Assembly: GCA_017882455.1 (NCBI GenBank)
Contig: JADGPL010000006.1
Coordinates: 94,242 to 158,241, forward strand
Direction of reading: 5' to 3'
DNA from: Solirubrobacteraceae bacterium
GTDB taxonomy: Bacteria; Actinomycetota; Thermoleophilia; Solirubrobacterales; Solirubrobacteraceae
Length of the DNA stretch: 64,000 nt
Shown: positions 1-9,321 of the stretch, in pieces
Layout of the letters: each line of letters starts with the position of its first letter
How positions within the stretch are numbered: position 1 is the first letter of the stretch
Program-made: the position numbers and the translations under genes
The notes under the pieces: generated by a model
The model's database searches: none
What the model saw: the letters and a program-made list of their open reading frames with translations, nothing else
What the model was told of the DNA's origin: nothing

Positions 1-245
1 GCTCACCGCCGGCCGGCTGGGGGAGCTCGACACGATGAGGACTCCTCCCGCCATCAAGCCCCCGGCTCCCCAGGCGCCCTCGAGGAGCTGGAGCAGCTCA
101 CGCTTCTCCGCGGCAGTCGAAGCGGCCTACCTGCTGGAGGTGGCCAGCCGATGAGCGCCGTGGCGCTATCCCCACGGCCTGGCTGTGTGCGTTCGCCACC
201 CCAAGCGGCCTGAGCGCTGCTTGGCGGCAGTTCGTGCCTGCCCCT
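1..245. other. left edge, no supported gene
   Basis: No convincing gene was found here. A plus-strand frame is open from base 2 to a TGA at 152-154, and another frame reads through to about base 213. Neither shows a recognisable motif, so a truncated gene end at the window edge is possible but not shown. Confidence 0.3.
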
Positions 246-3200
246 TTAAGAGGGGAGTGCGGTCTCCCAGGCCGCGACCGCCGCGAGCTCGGCCGTCGGT
301 CGCTCGTCCTCTACCTGAACAGCTCCTGCGAACACCCGGCCGCTCGCACCGTCGATGCTGATCTCATCGCCTTCGGCGAGCTCGCGCCCGCCGAAGCTGA
401 CCAGCCGTCGCTCGAGGTCGATGTCCACGTCGTCTGCACCCACGACGCAGGGCCTACCGAGCTCGCGCGCGACCACGGCGGCATGCGAAGTGCGCCCGCC
501 GGTGCCCGTGAGCAGTCCCGCCGCCACGATCATCCCGGCCAGGTCCTCGGTGCTGGTATCGCGACGTATCAGGACGGACTTGCGGCCTTCCTGGGCGAGG
601 CGCTCGGCGGCCTCCACGTCGAGCGCGATCGGACCGCATGCGACTCCAGAGCTGACGGGCTGCGCGCGGCAGAGCTCGTCGGCTCCGCCGTTCTCGCGCA
701 CGTAGGTGCGCCGTATGCCCTGAAGGTCCAGGCCGGCAAGTCGCGCACGAGCCTCGCTGATGGAGACGACGGATTCACGGACCTGGTCGACGGCGATATG
801 CAGAGCCGCCCAGGGCGTGCACATGGCGGCTCGTGCCTGCAGCAGGAAGAGCTTCCCCTCCTGGATGGTGAACTCGAACTCCTGCGCGTCGTGGAACTCG
901 CGCTCGAGCACACGACAGATCTCCTCCAGACGCCGCTGAACCTCGGGTGCGAGCAGCGCCAGCTGTCCGCCGTCTTCGGGTGTGCGGCGCCCGCTGACGA
1001 TCTCCTCGCCCTGCGCGTCACGCAGGAACTCGACATAGGGACGCCGCTCGCCGGTGGCGGGATCGCGAGTGAACCCCACACCGGAGCCCGACAGGCCGCC
1101 GGCGTTGCCGAACACCATGCGTTGCAGAATCACAGCGGTGCCGAGGGTCTCGGGCAGGTCGTGCAGGCGGCGATAGTCGCGCGCCTTCGGGGCGTCCCAT
1201 GACTCCAGCACGGCCCGCACCGCCCCCTGGACCTGATCGATCGGACTCTGAGGGAGCGGCCTGCCGGACAGTGCGCGAAAGCGCTCCAGGTGCTCAGCGG
1301 TCAGCTCTGCGAGCGTGCCTGCGTCCAGGTCGCGCGGACGCTGTACGCCAGCTGCCTGCATGCGCTGTGCGGTGGCCTGCTCGAAGGGCTCTGTCGGGCA
1401 GCGCGCCACCACCCGGGCATAGGACTCCACCAGCCGTCGATAGGAGTCCCATGCCATACGGGGGTTGCCGGTCAGCGCGATCAGGCCCTCGATGCTGTCG
1501 TCGCACAACCCCACGTTCAGCACGGTCTCGAGCATTCCCGGCATCGACGCGGGAGCGCCCGAGCGCACCGAGAGGATCAGCGGGCGCCGCGCGCTTCCAA
1601 GTCGCAGACCGCTGCGCTCCTGCAGTGCGCCGAGCGCTGCCGAGACGAGTGTTCGCAGCCGCGCCTCGTCGCGCGCCGCCGCGAAGTCTCGATATACCGC
1701 GGTGGTGAGGATCGCAGCGTCGGGGACCGGCAGCTTGGCGCGCGCCATCCGCGCGAGGCCGTGGCCCTTGGAGCCGATCGAGGCGACGTCGGGCACCTCG
1801 ACGTCCCCGCGGCCGATCACGTAGAGCTCCTCGATCTCTCCGCTCTCGTCGCGCGCGGGCACCGCCCGCGCAGCAGAGGGCTCTGGCGTCGTCAGGGGCT
1901 CGGAGCGCACCACGTTGCCGAGCACCTGGCGACGGAGCTGGTGAGCGGCGCGCATCAACGCGTCCGCCCCCTCCTCGCAGGCCTGTGTCGCCTGGGCAAG
2001 GACGAACAGCTCGCCGGCCGCATCGACCTCTTTGACGAACGCCGCCTGAACCTCACGCAGCCGCTCGTCGGCGTCGTGCTCCAGCTCAACGATCCGGTGC
2101 GTGGTCTCGAGGAACGCGCCCATGTCCTCGCTGGGGCCGCCGCGGTGAATCTCGCGGGCGAGATGCATGGCCCGCAGATAGCATCGAGACGCGTCCAGCA
2201 CCAGCGACATCATCTGTCGCGACTGTGTCAACACGGCTCCCGAGAGGCGCCCTTGAGGGAGCAGCGACCACGAGAACGCGGCCTCCTCGAAGGCGTCGGC
2301 CACGTCGTCGGCCTGCTGGACGAGCTCGACGAAGAATGCGGGCTCCTCTGCACGCGCACACGCTGCCCGAACCTCGTTGACCAGCTTGTCGGCACGCTGC
2401 TCCCACTCGCGCGCGAGTCGAGCGATCCCGACGCGATCCTGACTCGGGTGCTCGAGCGCCGCCTGCTCCAGCGCGTCGCGCGCCGCCTCGCCGAGCGACA
2501 CGACCAGCTCGGCATGGACGCCGATCAGCTCGAACAGCTCCTGGCGAGCGGTGCGCACGTAGCCGATCAGCTCCGCGCGCGCCTCGTCTGCCACCAGCGA
2601 GGTCGATCGTCCCGCGAGCAGACCCTCTGCGCAGATACGCAGCACCGCACGCAGATAGGAGATCGCCGCAGAGGCGCCGAGCACGTCGATCAGCGACTCG
2701 CCGGCACGTGTGCCCCGACCGCTTGCGAAGGTCAGGGCGTCATACACGAGCTGCTCGCCGCCGGCGAGCAGAAAGGCCATATGCCCGAGCTCGCGCTCGG
2801 CGGCCCACGCCAGCAGATCCACGGCGGCGCGGTTGCCCACCAGGCCTCGAAGCCGCTTGCGCGCACGGTTCCAGTCGATCAGGAAGACCATGCGCGAGCC
2901 GAGCAGCTCCAGGAAGGCTTCGAGCTCGGCCTCGGAGGCCGCCGTGAAGCGGCCCACGGCGAGGTGATAGAGCCCCTCCCCGGAGGCGCCATCGCCGCGC
3001 GAGCGGGTGTCCTCCCACTGCATCTGCTGCCCGGAGAGCAGGCGCTGGAAGAACAGGAGCCGCGGGAGGTGGACATCCGTATAGATCACGGTCACCTCCA
3101 GCGCGATGATCTTCACGACCACCACGTGCGCGTCGGTCTCTCCGATGTCGTTTTGGACCACGAGCGCATCGCCGCTGCGCGTGGCCACAGTGGCGAGACC

Positions 3201-3833
3201 AGGATGCTCGAAGCGCAGACGCTGGGTACGCTCGACACCACGGGCGAACGCGCCCACCAACGGACGATCGCTCGCCTCGATGCCGTAGGCCAGCGCCCCC
3301 GCGATCGATTCGCTCGCCAGGCGCCCCACGAGCCCGTTGAGCTCACGGTGGGCATCCATGACCACGAGGTGCAGGCTGTCGTGGTCATGGCTGCGACCGC
3401 TCGTCAGCGCAGAGAGGCTCTCCCCGGTGATCGTGTCTGCACTGGGCTGCACCTCGCCCTCGAGCTTCCCCAGGCGTTCGCCGAGCGCCTGGGCAGCGCT
3501 CACCGCAGCTGTTTCGAGCGGCACCAGCATCGTCTCCACCTCGCCGAAGGCCGTCTGGACCAGCTCGGCAGCCCCGGGGATGGAGTAGGAGCCGTCCTCG
3601 CCCAGCGCGCTGGTATGGACGACGCGATCCAGCCCAACGTCCGAGACGCCGCTCGCGAGGCGCTCCTCTCGCAGATCTGACGCATCCCGATCGCCATCGG
3701 CGCCAGCGCGGGCGCTCTGCAGGAGCGTGAGCAGATACTTGACACGATCGTTTGCCGCGAGGGCCCGGCTGATCAGCTCGGGTAGTAGGAGCTCGCTCTC
3801 GCCGAGCGCCGCGATGATGCGGTCCTTTGACAT
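246..3833 (-). CDS. PhoU/DUF47-like protein fused to PPDK nucleotide-binding and phosphohistidine domains
   Basis: The product is about 1195 residues. The start is set by an AGGAGG five bases before the ATG at 3833; the frame is open further upstream without support. Residues about 430-610 form a helical, acidic PhoU/DUF47-like region. A pyruvate-phosphate-dikinase ATP-grasp region follows from about 680, with SIGSKGHGLARMA and later RSGAPASMPGMLETVLNVGL. Near residue 1115 is GGRTSHAAVVAREL, the swivelling phosphohistidine domain with its phospho-accepting His. The protein stops soon after, so the C-terminal PEP/pyruvate-binding barrel of true PPDK is absent. It cannot be a complete dikinase and may pass phosphate to a partner. 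The first 420 residues are helical and were not recognised. A link to phosphate metabolism is inference from the DUF47-like part. Confidence 0.8.
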   Translation of the reverse strand: MSKDRIIAALGESELLLPELISRALAANDRVKYLLTLLQSARAGADGDRDASDLREERLASGVSDVGLDRVVHTSALGEDGSYSIPGAAELVQTAFGEVETMLVPLETAAVSAAQALGERLGKLEGEVQPSADTITGESLSALTSGRSHDHDSLHLVVMDAHRELNGLVGRLASESIAGALAYGIEASDRPLVGAFARGVERTQRLRFEHPGLATVATRSGDALVVQNDIGETDAHVVVVKIIALEVTVIYTDVHLPRLLFFQRLLSGQQMQWEDTRSRGDGASGEGLYHLAVGRFTAASEAELEAFLELLGSRMVFLIDWNRARKRLRGLVGNRAAVDLLAWAAERELGHMAFLLAGGEQLVYDALTFASGRGTRAGESLIDVLGASAAISYLRAVLRICAEGLLAGRSTSLVADEARAELIGYVRTARQELFELIGVHAELVVSLGEAARDALEQAALEHPSQDRVGIARLAREWEQRADKLVNEVRAACARAEEPAFFVELVQQADDVADAFEEAAFSWSLLPQGRLSGAVLTQSRQMMSLVLDASRCYLRAMHLAREIHRGGPSEDMGAFLETTHRIVELEHDADERLREVQAAFVKEVDAAGELFVLAQATQACEEGADALMRAAHQLRRQVLGNVVRSEPLTTPEPSAARAVPARDESGEIEELYVIGRGDVEVPDVASIGSKGHGLARMARAKLPVPDAAILTTAVYRDFAAARDEARLRTLVSAALGALQERSGLRLGSARRPLILSVRSGAPASMPGMLETVLNVGLCDDSIEGLIALTGNPRMAWDSYRRLVESYARVVARCPTEPFEQATAQRMQAAGVQRPRDLDAGTLAELTAEHLERFRALSGRPLPQSPIDQVQGAVRAVLESWDAPKARDYRRLHDLPETLGTAVILQRMVFGNAGGLSGSGVGFTRDPATGERRPYVEFLRDAQGEEIVSGRRTPEDGGQLALLAPEVQRRLEEICRVLEREFHDAQEFEFTIQEGKLFLLQARAAMCTPWAALHIAVDQVRESVVSISEARARLAGLDLQGIRRTYVRENGGADELCRAQPVSSGVACGPIALDVEAAERLAQEGRKSVLIRRDTSTEDLAGMIVAAGLLTGTGGRTSHAAVVARELGRPCVVGADDVDIDLERRLVSFGGRELAEGDEISIDGASGRVFAGAVQVEDERPTAELAAVAAWETALPS

Positions 3834-3930
3834 TGGCCTCCTGTTCGGGGGGTTCCTGCTCAAGCGCATTCGCCGGATGGCTCTCACGCTAAGCGGGCCC
3901 CCCGGCACGCGCATCGGATGAATCCCGCGG

Positions 3931-3950
3931 CGGCATTTCGGCAAATGCCG
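3931..3950 (-). promoter_or_regulatory. perfect hairpin in the divergent intergenic region
   Basis: CGGCATTT and AAATGCCG form a perfect 8-bp stem around a CGGC loop. It lies about 100 bases upstream of the dikinase-like gene, in the 302-base gap between that gene and the divergent phosphatase gene. A TTGGCA at about 4065 could be a -35 box for the plus-strand gene. Nothing else was recognised in the gap. The hairpin could be a leader structure or an operator. Confidence 0.4.
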
Positions 3951-4135
3951 GACCCACAGGCACTTCTCCCCGAGGCGAAGCGGCCGCGAAGGCCTCCGAT
4001 GGGCGCCGGGACAGGCCCGCGCACCAGGGGTGTCGCGGGCCGGGACCCCCACGACCGGACCACTTTGGCAGTGAGATTGTTACGAATGTGTAGAGAGGTT
4101 GGCCCGGCCGATTCGATCTGACAGAATCCTTGGCC

Positions 4136-5278
4136 ATGCCCAGGGTCCCACGCTTTCACCTGCCCAGCGGGTCAGCCCAGCAGCAACTACGTGGCGGCAC
4201 GCGTGCGGCACACAGCCAGCAGCCCTTCCCGCTGCCGGCACCCCGCGGCTCTGCTCCGTACAGACTCGACCTGGCCGATGTCTTGGGCGCCAAAGCGGTG
4301 ACGGCAATCGAAGACGCGGGCAAGCTGGTATTCCACGCCGTCGGCGACACCGGCGGGATCAAGCAGCCTGAATTCCAGGAGAACGTCGCTGCTGCCATGG
4401 AGCGCGACTTCGACGCGCTGAGGCCGGTGCCGTCGTTTTTCTACCACCTCGGAGACGTTGTCTACTTCTATGGACAGCGCGCCCTCTACTACGAACAGTT
4501 CTACGACCCTTACATGCGATATCCAGCACCGATCTTCGCGATTCCAGGCAACCACGATGGCGATGTGACGCCCGGAGAAGACACCGAAGACCCGCCCGAG
4601 TCGACCTCCCTCGATGGCTTCGTCACGAACTTCTGTGCACCACCCGGGACCCACACGCCCGAGGCCGGCGAGTCGCCCAGGCAGGCCATGACCCAGCCGA
4701 ACGTCTATTGGACCCTCACCACGCCGCTGGCGACGATCATCGGCCTCTACACGAACGTCCCCGAGCATGGCGTGGTGGACTCCGAACAGGCTGAGTGGGT
4801 CGCCTCGGAGGTGGCTGCGGCACCGAGCGACAGGGCGCTGATCATCGCCGCCCATCACCCCGTCTTCTCGGCCGACCAGTTTCACGGCTCCTCGCCGAAC
4901 ATCGGCGCGATTCTCGACGAAGCGTTCTCGAAGGCAAAACGAACGGCCGACCTCGTCCTCAACGGGCATGTGCACAACTACCAGCGCTTCACACGTCAGC
5001 TGGACGGCAAGCCGATCACCTACATCGTCGCGGGGGCCGGCGGCTACCACAACCTGCACCACATGGGCAAGGTCAACGGTCAGCCACCGCCGCCCGAATG
5101 GCAGGACGAAGAACTGGGAGTCGTGCTCAACGCCTACAACCAGACCGACTTCGGCTACCTGACGCTGACGGTCACCAAGACGGCGATCGAAGGCATTTAC
5201 AACGCCGTACCGAAGCCCGGATCCCCCGGCGCCACCGTTCAGGCGCCGATCAGCGACAGCTTCACGATCGCGCTGTAG
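4136..5278 (+). CDS. calcineurin-like metallophosphoesterase
   Basis: The predicted protein has 380 residues. It carries the ordered metal-ligand motifs of the calcineurin-like phosphoesterase fold: GDTG at about 70, GDVVY at about 106, GNHD at about 138, HHP at about 240 and GHVHNYQR at about 277. Together these bind two metal ions for phosphoester hydrolysis. GHVHNYQR is typical of the purple acid phosphatase-like branch. No clear signal peptide is seen, since the first 40 residues are Pro/Gln/Ala-rich without a hydrophobic core, so the location is uncertain. The substrate cannot be read from sequence. An in-frame TTG lies two codons upstream; ATG was preferred, and neither has a good Shine-Dalgarno. 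Confidence 0.87.
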   Translation: MPRVPRFHLPSGSAQQQLRGGTRAAHSQQPFPLPAPRGSAPYRLDLADVLGAKAVTAIEDAGKLVFHAVGDTGGIKQPEFQENVAAAMERDFDALRPVPSFFYHLGDVVYFYGQRALYYEQFYDPYMRYPAPIFAIPGNHDGDVTPGEDTEDPPESTSLDGFVTNFCAPPGTHTPEAGESPRQAMTQPNVYWTLTTPLATIIGLYTNVPEHGVVDSEQAEWVASEVAAAPSDRALIIAAHHPVFSADQFHGSSPNIGAILDEAFSKAKRTADLVLNGHVHNYQRFTRQLDGKPITYIVAGAGGYHNLHHMGKVNGQPPPPEWQDEELGVVLNAYNQTDFGYLTLTVTKTAIEGIYNAVPKPGSPGATVQAPISDSFTIAL

Positions 5279-5345
5279 GCCGAGCGCTACCGTTTCGTCC
5301 TGCGTCAGTCACCTGGATGGCCTCCTCGCCAGCGCCCTGAACCGG

Positions 5346-5363
5346 TTCCTCTTCGTCGAGGAA
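5346..5363. terminator. possible terminator hairpin between convergent genes
   Basis: TTCCTC and GAGGAA form a 6-bp stem around a six-base loop, in the 133-base gap between the convergent phosphatase and membrane-protein genes. There is no T-tract, so this is a weak call that rests mainly on position. Confidence 0.25.
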
Positions 5364-5411
5364 ACGACCCGCACGCTCACGGCGGATATCGCGCTTCGAC
5401 CCGTTTGGGCA

Positions 5412-7478
5412 CTAGCCTCCTGCGGCCGGAGCATGCTGGGGCACGTTCTGAGCGGGTGGCAGCTCATCAGCCGCTTTGGCTGAACGCCCGCGCCATGATT
5501 CGAAGATCGGGAGGGCGGCCCAGCGTACGATCACCTGGGCACCGAAGCCGGAGGCGACGGCGGTCAGGTAGTCGGTGAGCGATCCCCACGTGGCCGTGTA
5601 GATCTGGAGGGCGTACACGAGCATCGCACCCAACGCGGCGACGATCGAGAGCATGATGTCCTGGCGCCTGGCGGCAGCCATCAATCGCGCAGGCCTGGAA
5701 CGCACGAGCACACGAACGACGCGGGTCCAGAGTCTCGGCAGGAGCTCGGAGGTCCATCGGGACAACGCGCTGGGGAGATGCGCCTTCTGCACGAACGTGG
5801 TGGATGCCTGCGACTGATCGAGCGCAGTCGTGATCGCGCTGTCGCCATGGTCCCCCGTCTTGCCGGCGAGATCTTCCTGCAACGAGATCAGTTTCAAGCG
5901 CAGGCCCGCCGGGTCCACCACACCAGGGCCGCCGGCGAGGGGTGCATGAGCCGACGCCACCGCTCTGAGGCGGTCGAAGAGATCGGATCTCGCGTGCTCC
6001 TCCAGAGCAGCCCAAGCCTCGGCCAGACGCTGCCACGTGCCGGCCACGTCATGGTGCCACTTGGTCTGTTCCACGAGCATTCGGGCCTTCTGCTCTGCTT
6101 CCTCGGGCGGGACCTCGTTCCTGGCGACTTCGGCCCAGAGCCTCCTGCTGTCTTCACTGGTGGTGGTGCTCGACCACGAGGTCCCGTCGATCGAGTCGAG
6201 CTCGATGCGCGATATCGCCTCGAGTTGGCGGACCTTGGGCTGCAGCCTGACCCAGGCCGCAATCCGTGCCATGAGCTGCTTGATCGACAGTTCGAGCTCG
6301 TCCAGGTCGGCTTCGCTCTGTGCCCAGTGCAGCTCGGAGAAGAAGCCTGCGGCTCCGTGCAGCGACGGTTCGGCGAGCCACTCCGTCGAGGTCCATGGCG
6401 CACGGTCGGGACCGATCGCAATGCTCAGACCGGCCCAGTCCATGAGGGAGTCCCCGCGCTCTATGGGTAGGTATTCGATCAGGGCGCCCTGCAGTCTCGC
6501 GCGCAGAACGTTGCGCCTGCGGGCGCGCTTGCCCAGCAATGGCAGCAGCCCGCCGAGGAACGTGCCGATGGCGACGGCCAAGAGCGTCCAGACGATCGCG
6601 TCGCGGGCGGTCAACGAGACCGACAGCGAGGGAGCCTGCGAGCTGCCGCTGATCGGCACCGTCCCCGAGTAGGTGCCCGCCGCGGCATCTCCGACCAGAC
6701 GGAGCACGGGCCGTAGTTCGCCGGCTTCACGCTTGACCCCAACCCGTGCGAGGACGCTACGCCCGTCGCCCGAGTGCAGCAGCGCCCGCCCGTTCAGAGC
6801 CCCGGAGTCGACCAGCGCCTGGACGCCAAGGCCGTGCAGCTCGAAGTTCGCTTCGGTCCCACTCGCCGAGTGTCCCCCCGGGAGCCATGCGGTTGTGTGC
6901 AGCACCACGGCGCTGGGAACGGCCTGCACCGTCGATAGGTCGAGTTCGCTCGCGACGACAGGGAGCAGCGCCGGCTTGCCTTGGGGAACCAGCGAGGAGT
7001 TGACGGCGCGGATGACGAGCATCCCGTCCACGCTGGCGGGATCATGCGTTGCTGGCAGTCCCACCACGAGCGCGACGCGACCGACGCCGCGCGGCGCAAT
7101 CGTCGGCACCTTCCCGACGCTGCGCAGCCAGACCGGGCCGCTGGCGCGGCCGAACAGATGCAGGTACAGCACGGGCGCGCCCTCCGCTGAAGGTTGGTCC
7201 TCAGCTGGATCGAGCGTCAAGCGGGGACGCAGCGCGACCGAGCCGGTGTTGCGGAGCAGCAGCGTGAACGTGCCTTCTCTCATGCCGGCAACCGACGGCC
7301 CGAATTCGATCTGTATCTTGCCGGCGGGTCGTTCGAGACGCAGGCCGCCAGCGTTCACGGCGGCCTGCGCTGAGGAGATCCCGGGTACGAGCACGAGCCA
7401 CGATGCAAGCAGTAGTGCTTGCAGAGCCGTGGCGATATGGGAATGCGCGCGTCGAGACTTCTCTGACGGGCCCAGCAT
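5412..7478 (-). CDS. large membrane protein of unknown function
   Basis: The 688-residue protein begins with a signal peptide (hydrophobic about 17-38, AQA-type cleavage near 40). A secreted, Gly/Val-rich, beta-like segment follows to about 290, then a membrane segment at 294-316 followed by KRARRR. Next comes a roughly 290-residue cytoplasmic part rich in Trp, Glu and Arg and mostly helical, then two more membrane segments at about 607-628 and 637-655. No catalytic motif was recognised. The arrangement suggests a sensor or anchor linking an exported domain to a cytoplasmic helical domain, but that is only inference. It is convergent with the phosphatase gene. Confidence 0.75.
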   Translation of the reverse strand: MLGPSEKSRRAHSHIATALQALLLASWLVLVPGISSAQAAVNAGGLRLERPAGKIQIEFGPSVAGMREGTFTLLLRNTGSVALRPRLTLDPAEDQPSAEGAPVLYLHLFGRASGPVWLRSVGKVPTIAPRGVGRVALVVGLPATHDPASVDGMLVIRAVNSSLVPQGKPALLPVVASELDLSTVQAVPSAVVLHTTAWLPGGHSASGTEANFELHGLGVQALVDSGALNGRALLHSGDGRSVLARVGVKREAGELRPVLRLVGDAAAGTYSGTVPISGSSQAPSLSVSLTARDAIVWTLLAVAIGTFLGGLLPLLGKRARRRNVLRARLQGALIEYLPIERGDSLMDWAGLSIAIGPDRAPWTSTEWLAEPSLHGAAGFFSELHWAQSEADLDELELSIKQLMARIAAWVRLQPKVRQLEAISRIELDSIDGTSWSSTTTSEDSRRLWAEVARNEVPPEEAEQKARMLVEQTKWHHDVAGTWQRLAEAWAALEEHARSDLFDRLRAVASAHAPLAGGPGVVDPAGLRLKLISLQEDLAGKTGDHGDSAITTALDQSQASTTFVQKAHLPSALSRWTSELLPRLWTRVVRVLVRSRPARLMAAARRQDIMLSIVAALGAMLVYALQIYTATWGSLTDYLTAVASGFGAQVIVRWAALPIFESWRGRSAKAADELPPAQNVPQHAPAAGG

Positions 7479-7540
7479 GTCGTGTCGCCCCCCCTGGCTG
7501 AACGCGTGCCGCTGATCGGAACTGCGGTGCCTAGCCTACT

Positions 7541-7826
7541 GTGTCGGCTCTGCGTATGAAGGATGCGCACGAGCAGCCCCACGACGACGCTTACGATCGG
7601 GCGACGCTCGAACAGGACGCGCTTTGGACAGTCACCCGACTTGCTCGTCAGTACAACGACAAGCTGGTCCGGGAGCGCCACTTTGCCGGCCGCTCGAGCA
7701 GCCGCGAGGCGTTCGCCCTGGACCGTGCAAGATCACCTCAAGGCGATCTTCGACAAGCCCGACATGCGCTCGCGTCGCGCATTCGTCGCGCGGTGGGCCT
7801 TCGACATGGCCTACGCGAGTAGCTGA
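7541..7826 (+). pseudogene. possible decayed small gene
   Basis: Two overlapping plus-strand frames each look protein-like over part of this stretch. The first half, with WTVTRLARQYNDKLVRER, reads in one frame. The end, with DHLKAIFDKPDMRSRRAF, reads in another. A frameshifted small gene would explain this, but no family was recognised and chance is not excluded. Confidence 0.25.
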
Positions 7827-7835
7827 CAGGCGCGT

Positions 7836-7940
7836 TCATCCGCTCTGGCGGTCTGAACTGATGGTCTGGCCCACCTCGATCAGGTGGCCATCCAGATCGC
7901 CGATGTAGCAGCGGATCTCAGCACCACGAGACCCCTGCTT
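7836..7940 (-). pseudogene. C-terminal fragment of a glyoxalase/VOC-family protein
   Basis: The minus strand encodes GAEIRCYIGDLDGHLIEVGQ and then a stop. This closely resembles the last strand of VOC-superfamily proteins (E-I-R-x-Y-x-x-D-P-D-G-x-x-I-E), whose Glu is a metal ligand. The residue before DG is L instead of the usual P. No matching N-terminal part is in frame upstream, so this is a remnant of a lost gene. Confidence 0.55.
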
Positions 7941-8220
7941 GTGGTTGGTCGCGGATGGCGACCAACTTCCGGCGCATCCCGCCAGGACCGCGCCATTCGA
8001 AGCGCGCGCGGACCGATGCAAACGACCGTTCGTTGGCAGAAAGCCCTGTCGAGGCGTACTTGATGATCGCGTTCGAGGCTAGCTGTGCCAGCTTCGCCCA
8101 GCTGAATACCGGCCCAATCCCCGGCTTTGGGTGCAGTCGCTCCCCCATCCCCGTCAGTATCCCCCCCCAACCGAATCATCATAGAAAGACGTAAACGTAA
8201 CCGGCGAACCCGACGTCCCA

Positions 8221-8510
8221 TTCACAACCGACGACCCCAAAACATTCAGCTGCGGATAGCGCTTCGGGTCGATCGAGCTCTACCACAAGAAGCTCGAGAT
8301 CCCGGATACCGGCAGGCAGATCCTCGGACTCTACGCGGAACCGGGCAGCAAGAGCGAACAGGCCGTGGCCATCCTCGCCGCGACGATCGGGGAACCGAAC
8401 GCGGCGCAGCTACACGACCATCCGGATCGGCGTGCACAAGCTCCCGCCGAGCCGGCCTGATCGAGGACGCACACGACGGCTGCCGAGGGAGGTTCAGACT
8501 CTCGGATTGA
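8221..8510 (+). pseudogene. unidentified coding remnant
   Basis: From about 8262 to 8460 one plus-strand frame has strong coding character (RFGSIELYHKKLEIPDTGRQ, then a Glu/Ala-rich helix). It has no start, and a stop lies just upstream. The same bases near 8410 read as YTTIRIGVHKLPP in another frame, consistent with a frameshift. No family was recognised. The whole stretch 7827-8564 holds only this and the VOC fragment. Confidence 0.3.
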
Positions 8511-8564
8511 AACGATCTCGCGTTGTGTGCAAGACCGCCGGCTCGACTGCGACGAGAGTCGGCT

Positions 8565-9218
8565 TCAGGATGAGGTGGCGAGCTGTGCGTTGAGTTGTTC
8601 GAGTCCGGGCCAGATCAGGTCTAGGAGCCAGTCGGCCAGTTCCTCAGGAGGGACTTCGGGGTGCTCGTGCCACCACAGCGACAGCGACTCGTAGGCGCCG
8701 GCGATGGCGAGGGTCATGGCCTCGAGCCTCGGGCGGCCCTCGTGGTCTGGTGTCGTCCCGGAGGTCTCGGCCATGAGGTGGATCATGAGGTCTGATTGGC
8801 GGCGCCTGATACGCGAGGCCTCGGTGGCGAATCGGGTGTCGCGCGCGTCCTCGCCGTCGAACAGCACGATCCATGCCCGGAGCTGGTCCTGCAGGAACCG
8901 GAAGTACGCGATCGAGCCCGCTCGCAGGCGCTCCCGCGGGTCTGACTCCTCACGCACCGCTTTCGCCACGCGGTCGGCGAGAGCCTCTCCGGTGCGGCGA
9001 ACGCACGTCGCGAAGAGCTGCTCCTTCGATCCAAAGTGATCGTAGATCACGGGCTTTGACACGCCGGCGCGACGGGCGAGCTCGTCCATGGAGGCAGCAT
9101 GGAAGCCGCGCTCGGCAAAGAGCTGATCCGCCAGCTCGAGCAGCTGCGCCGAACGAACGGCGCGAGGCACCCGGCCGGTTCGGTAGTTCGCCACGAGCAT
9201 GTCTGCGGAGGAACCCAC
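8565..9218 (-). CDS. TetR-family transcriptional regulator
   Basis: The protein has 217 residues from a GTG start; an ATG six codons in is an alternative. The N-terminal helix-turn-helix is clear (about 20-65: LLELADQLFAERGFHAASM, then ARRAGVSKPVIYDHFGSKEQ), matching the TetR DNA-binding domain. The C-terminal ligand and dimer domain is helical and ends with a Trp-rich helix. It is divergent from the acetoacetate-decarboxylase-like and acyl-CoA dehydrogenase genes, with an inverted-repeat operator between them. It probably represses both sides in response to an acyl-CoA or keto-acid ligand; the ligand is inference. A TAGAAT lies about six bases before the GTG with no Shine-Dalgarno, so the message may be leaderless. 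Confidence 0.92.
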   Translation of the reverse strand: MGSSADMLVANYRTGRVPRAVRSAQLLELADQLFAERGFHAASMDELARRAGVSKPVIYDHFGSKEQLFATCVRRTGEALADRVAKAVREESDPRERLRAGSIAYFRFLQDQLRAWIVLFDGEDARDTRFATEASRIRRRQSDLMIHLMAETSGTTPDHEGRPRLEAMTLAIAGAYESLSLWWHEHPEVPPEELADWLLDLIWPGLEQLNAQLATSS

Positions 9219-9228
9219 AGATCTATTC

Positions 9229-9267
9229 TACCATCAGTAAGATACTCATGGTAGGTTACTGATGGTA
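9229..9267. promoter_or_regulatory. TetR-type operator with three related half-sites
   Basis: TACCATCAGTAA (9229-9240) and TTACTGATGGTA (9256-9267) are perfect inverted repeats. Between them TACTCATGGTA (9243-9253) pairs with the first half-site at one mismatch and a 3-base gap, the classic compact TetR spacing. The site lies between the divergent tetR and decarboxylase-like genes, so two overlapping dimers could bind. Confidence 0.75.
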
Positions 9268-9321
9268 AGCAATCCAGGCAACACGAGACCACTGGTCTCG
9301 TCTACGCAAAGAGAGGTCGTC

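Noticed and set aside
1290..3680. Long plus-strand open frame of 796 codons
   Set aside because: It is the antisense shadow of the dikinase-like gene: no motif, Arg/Ala/His-rich composition, while the minus strand has clear domains.
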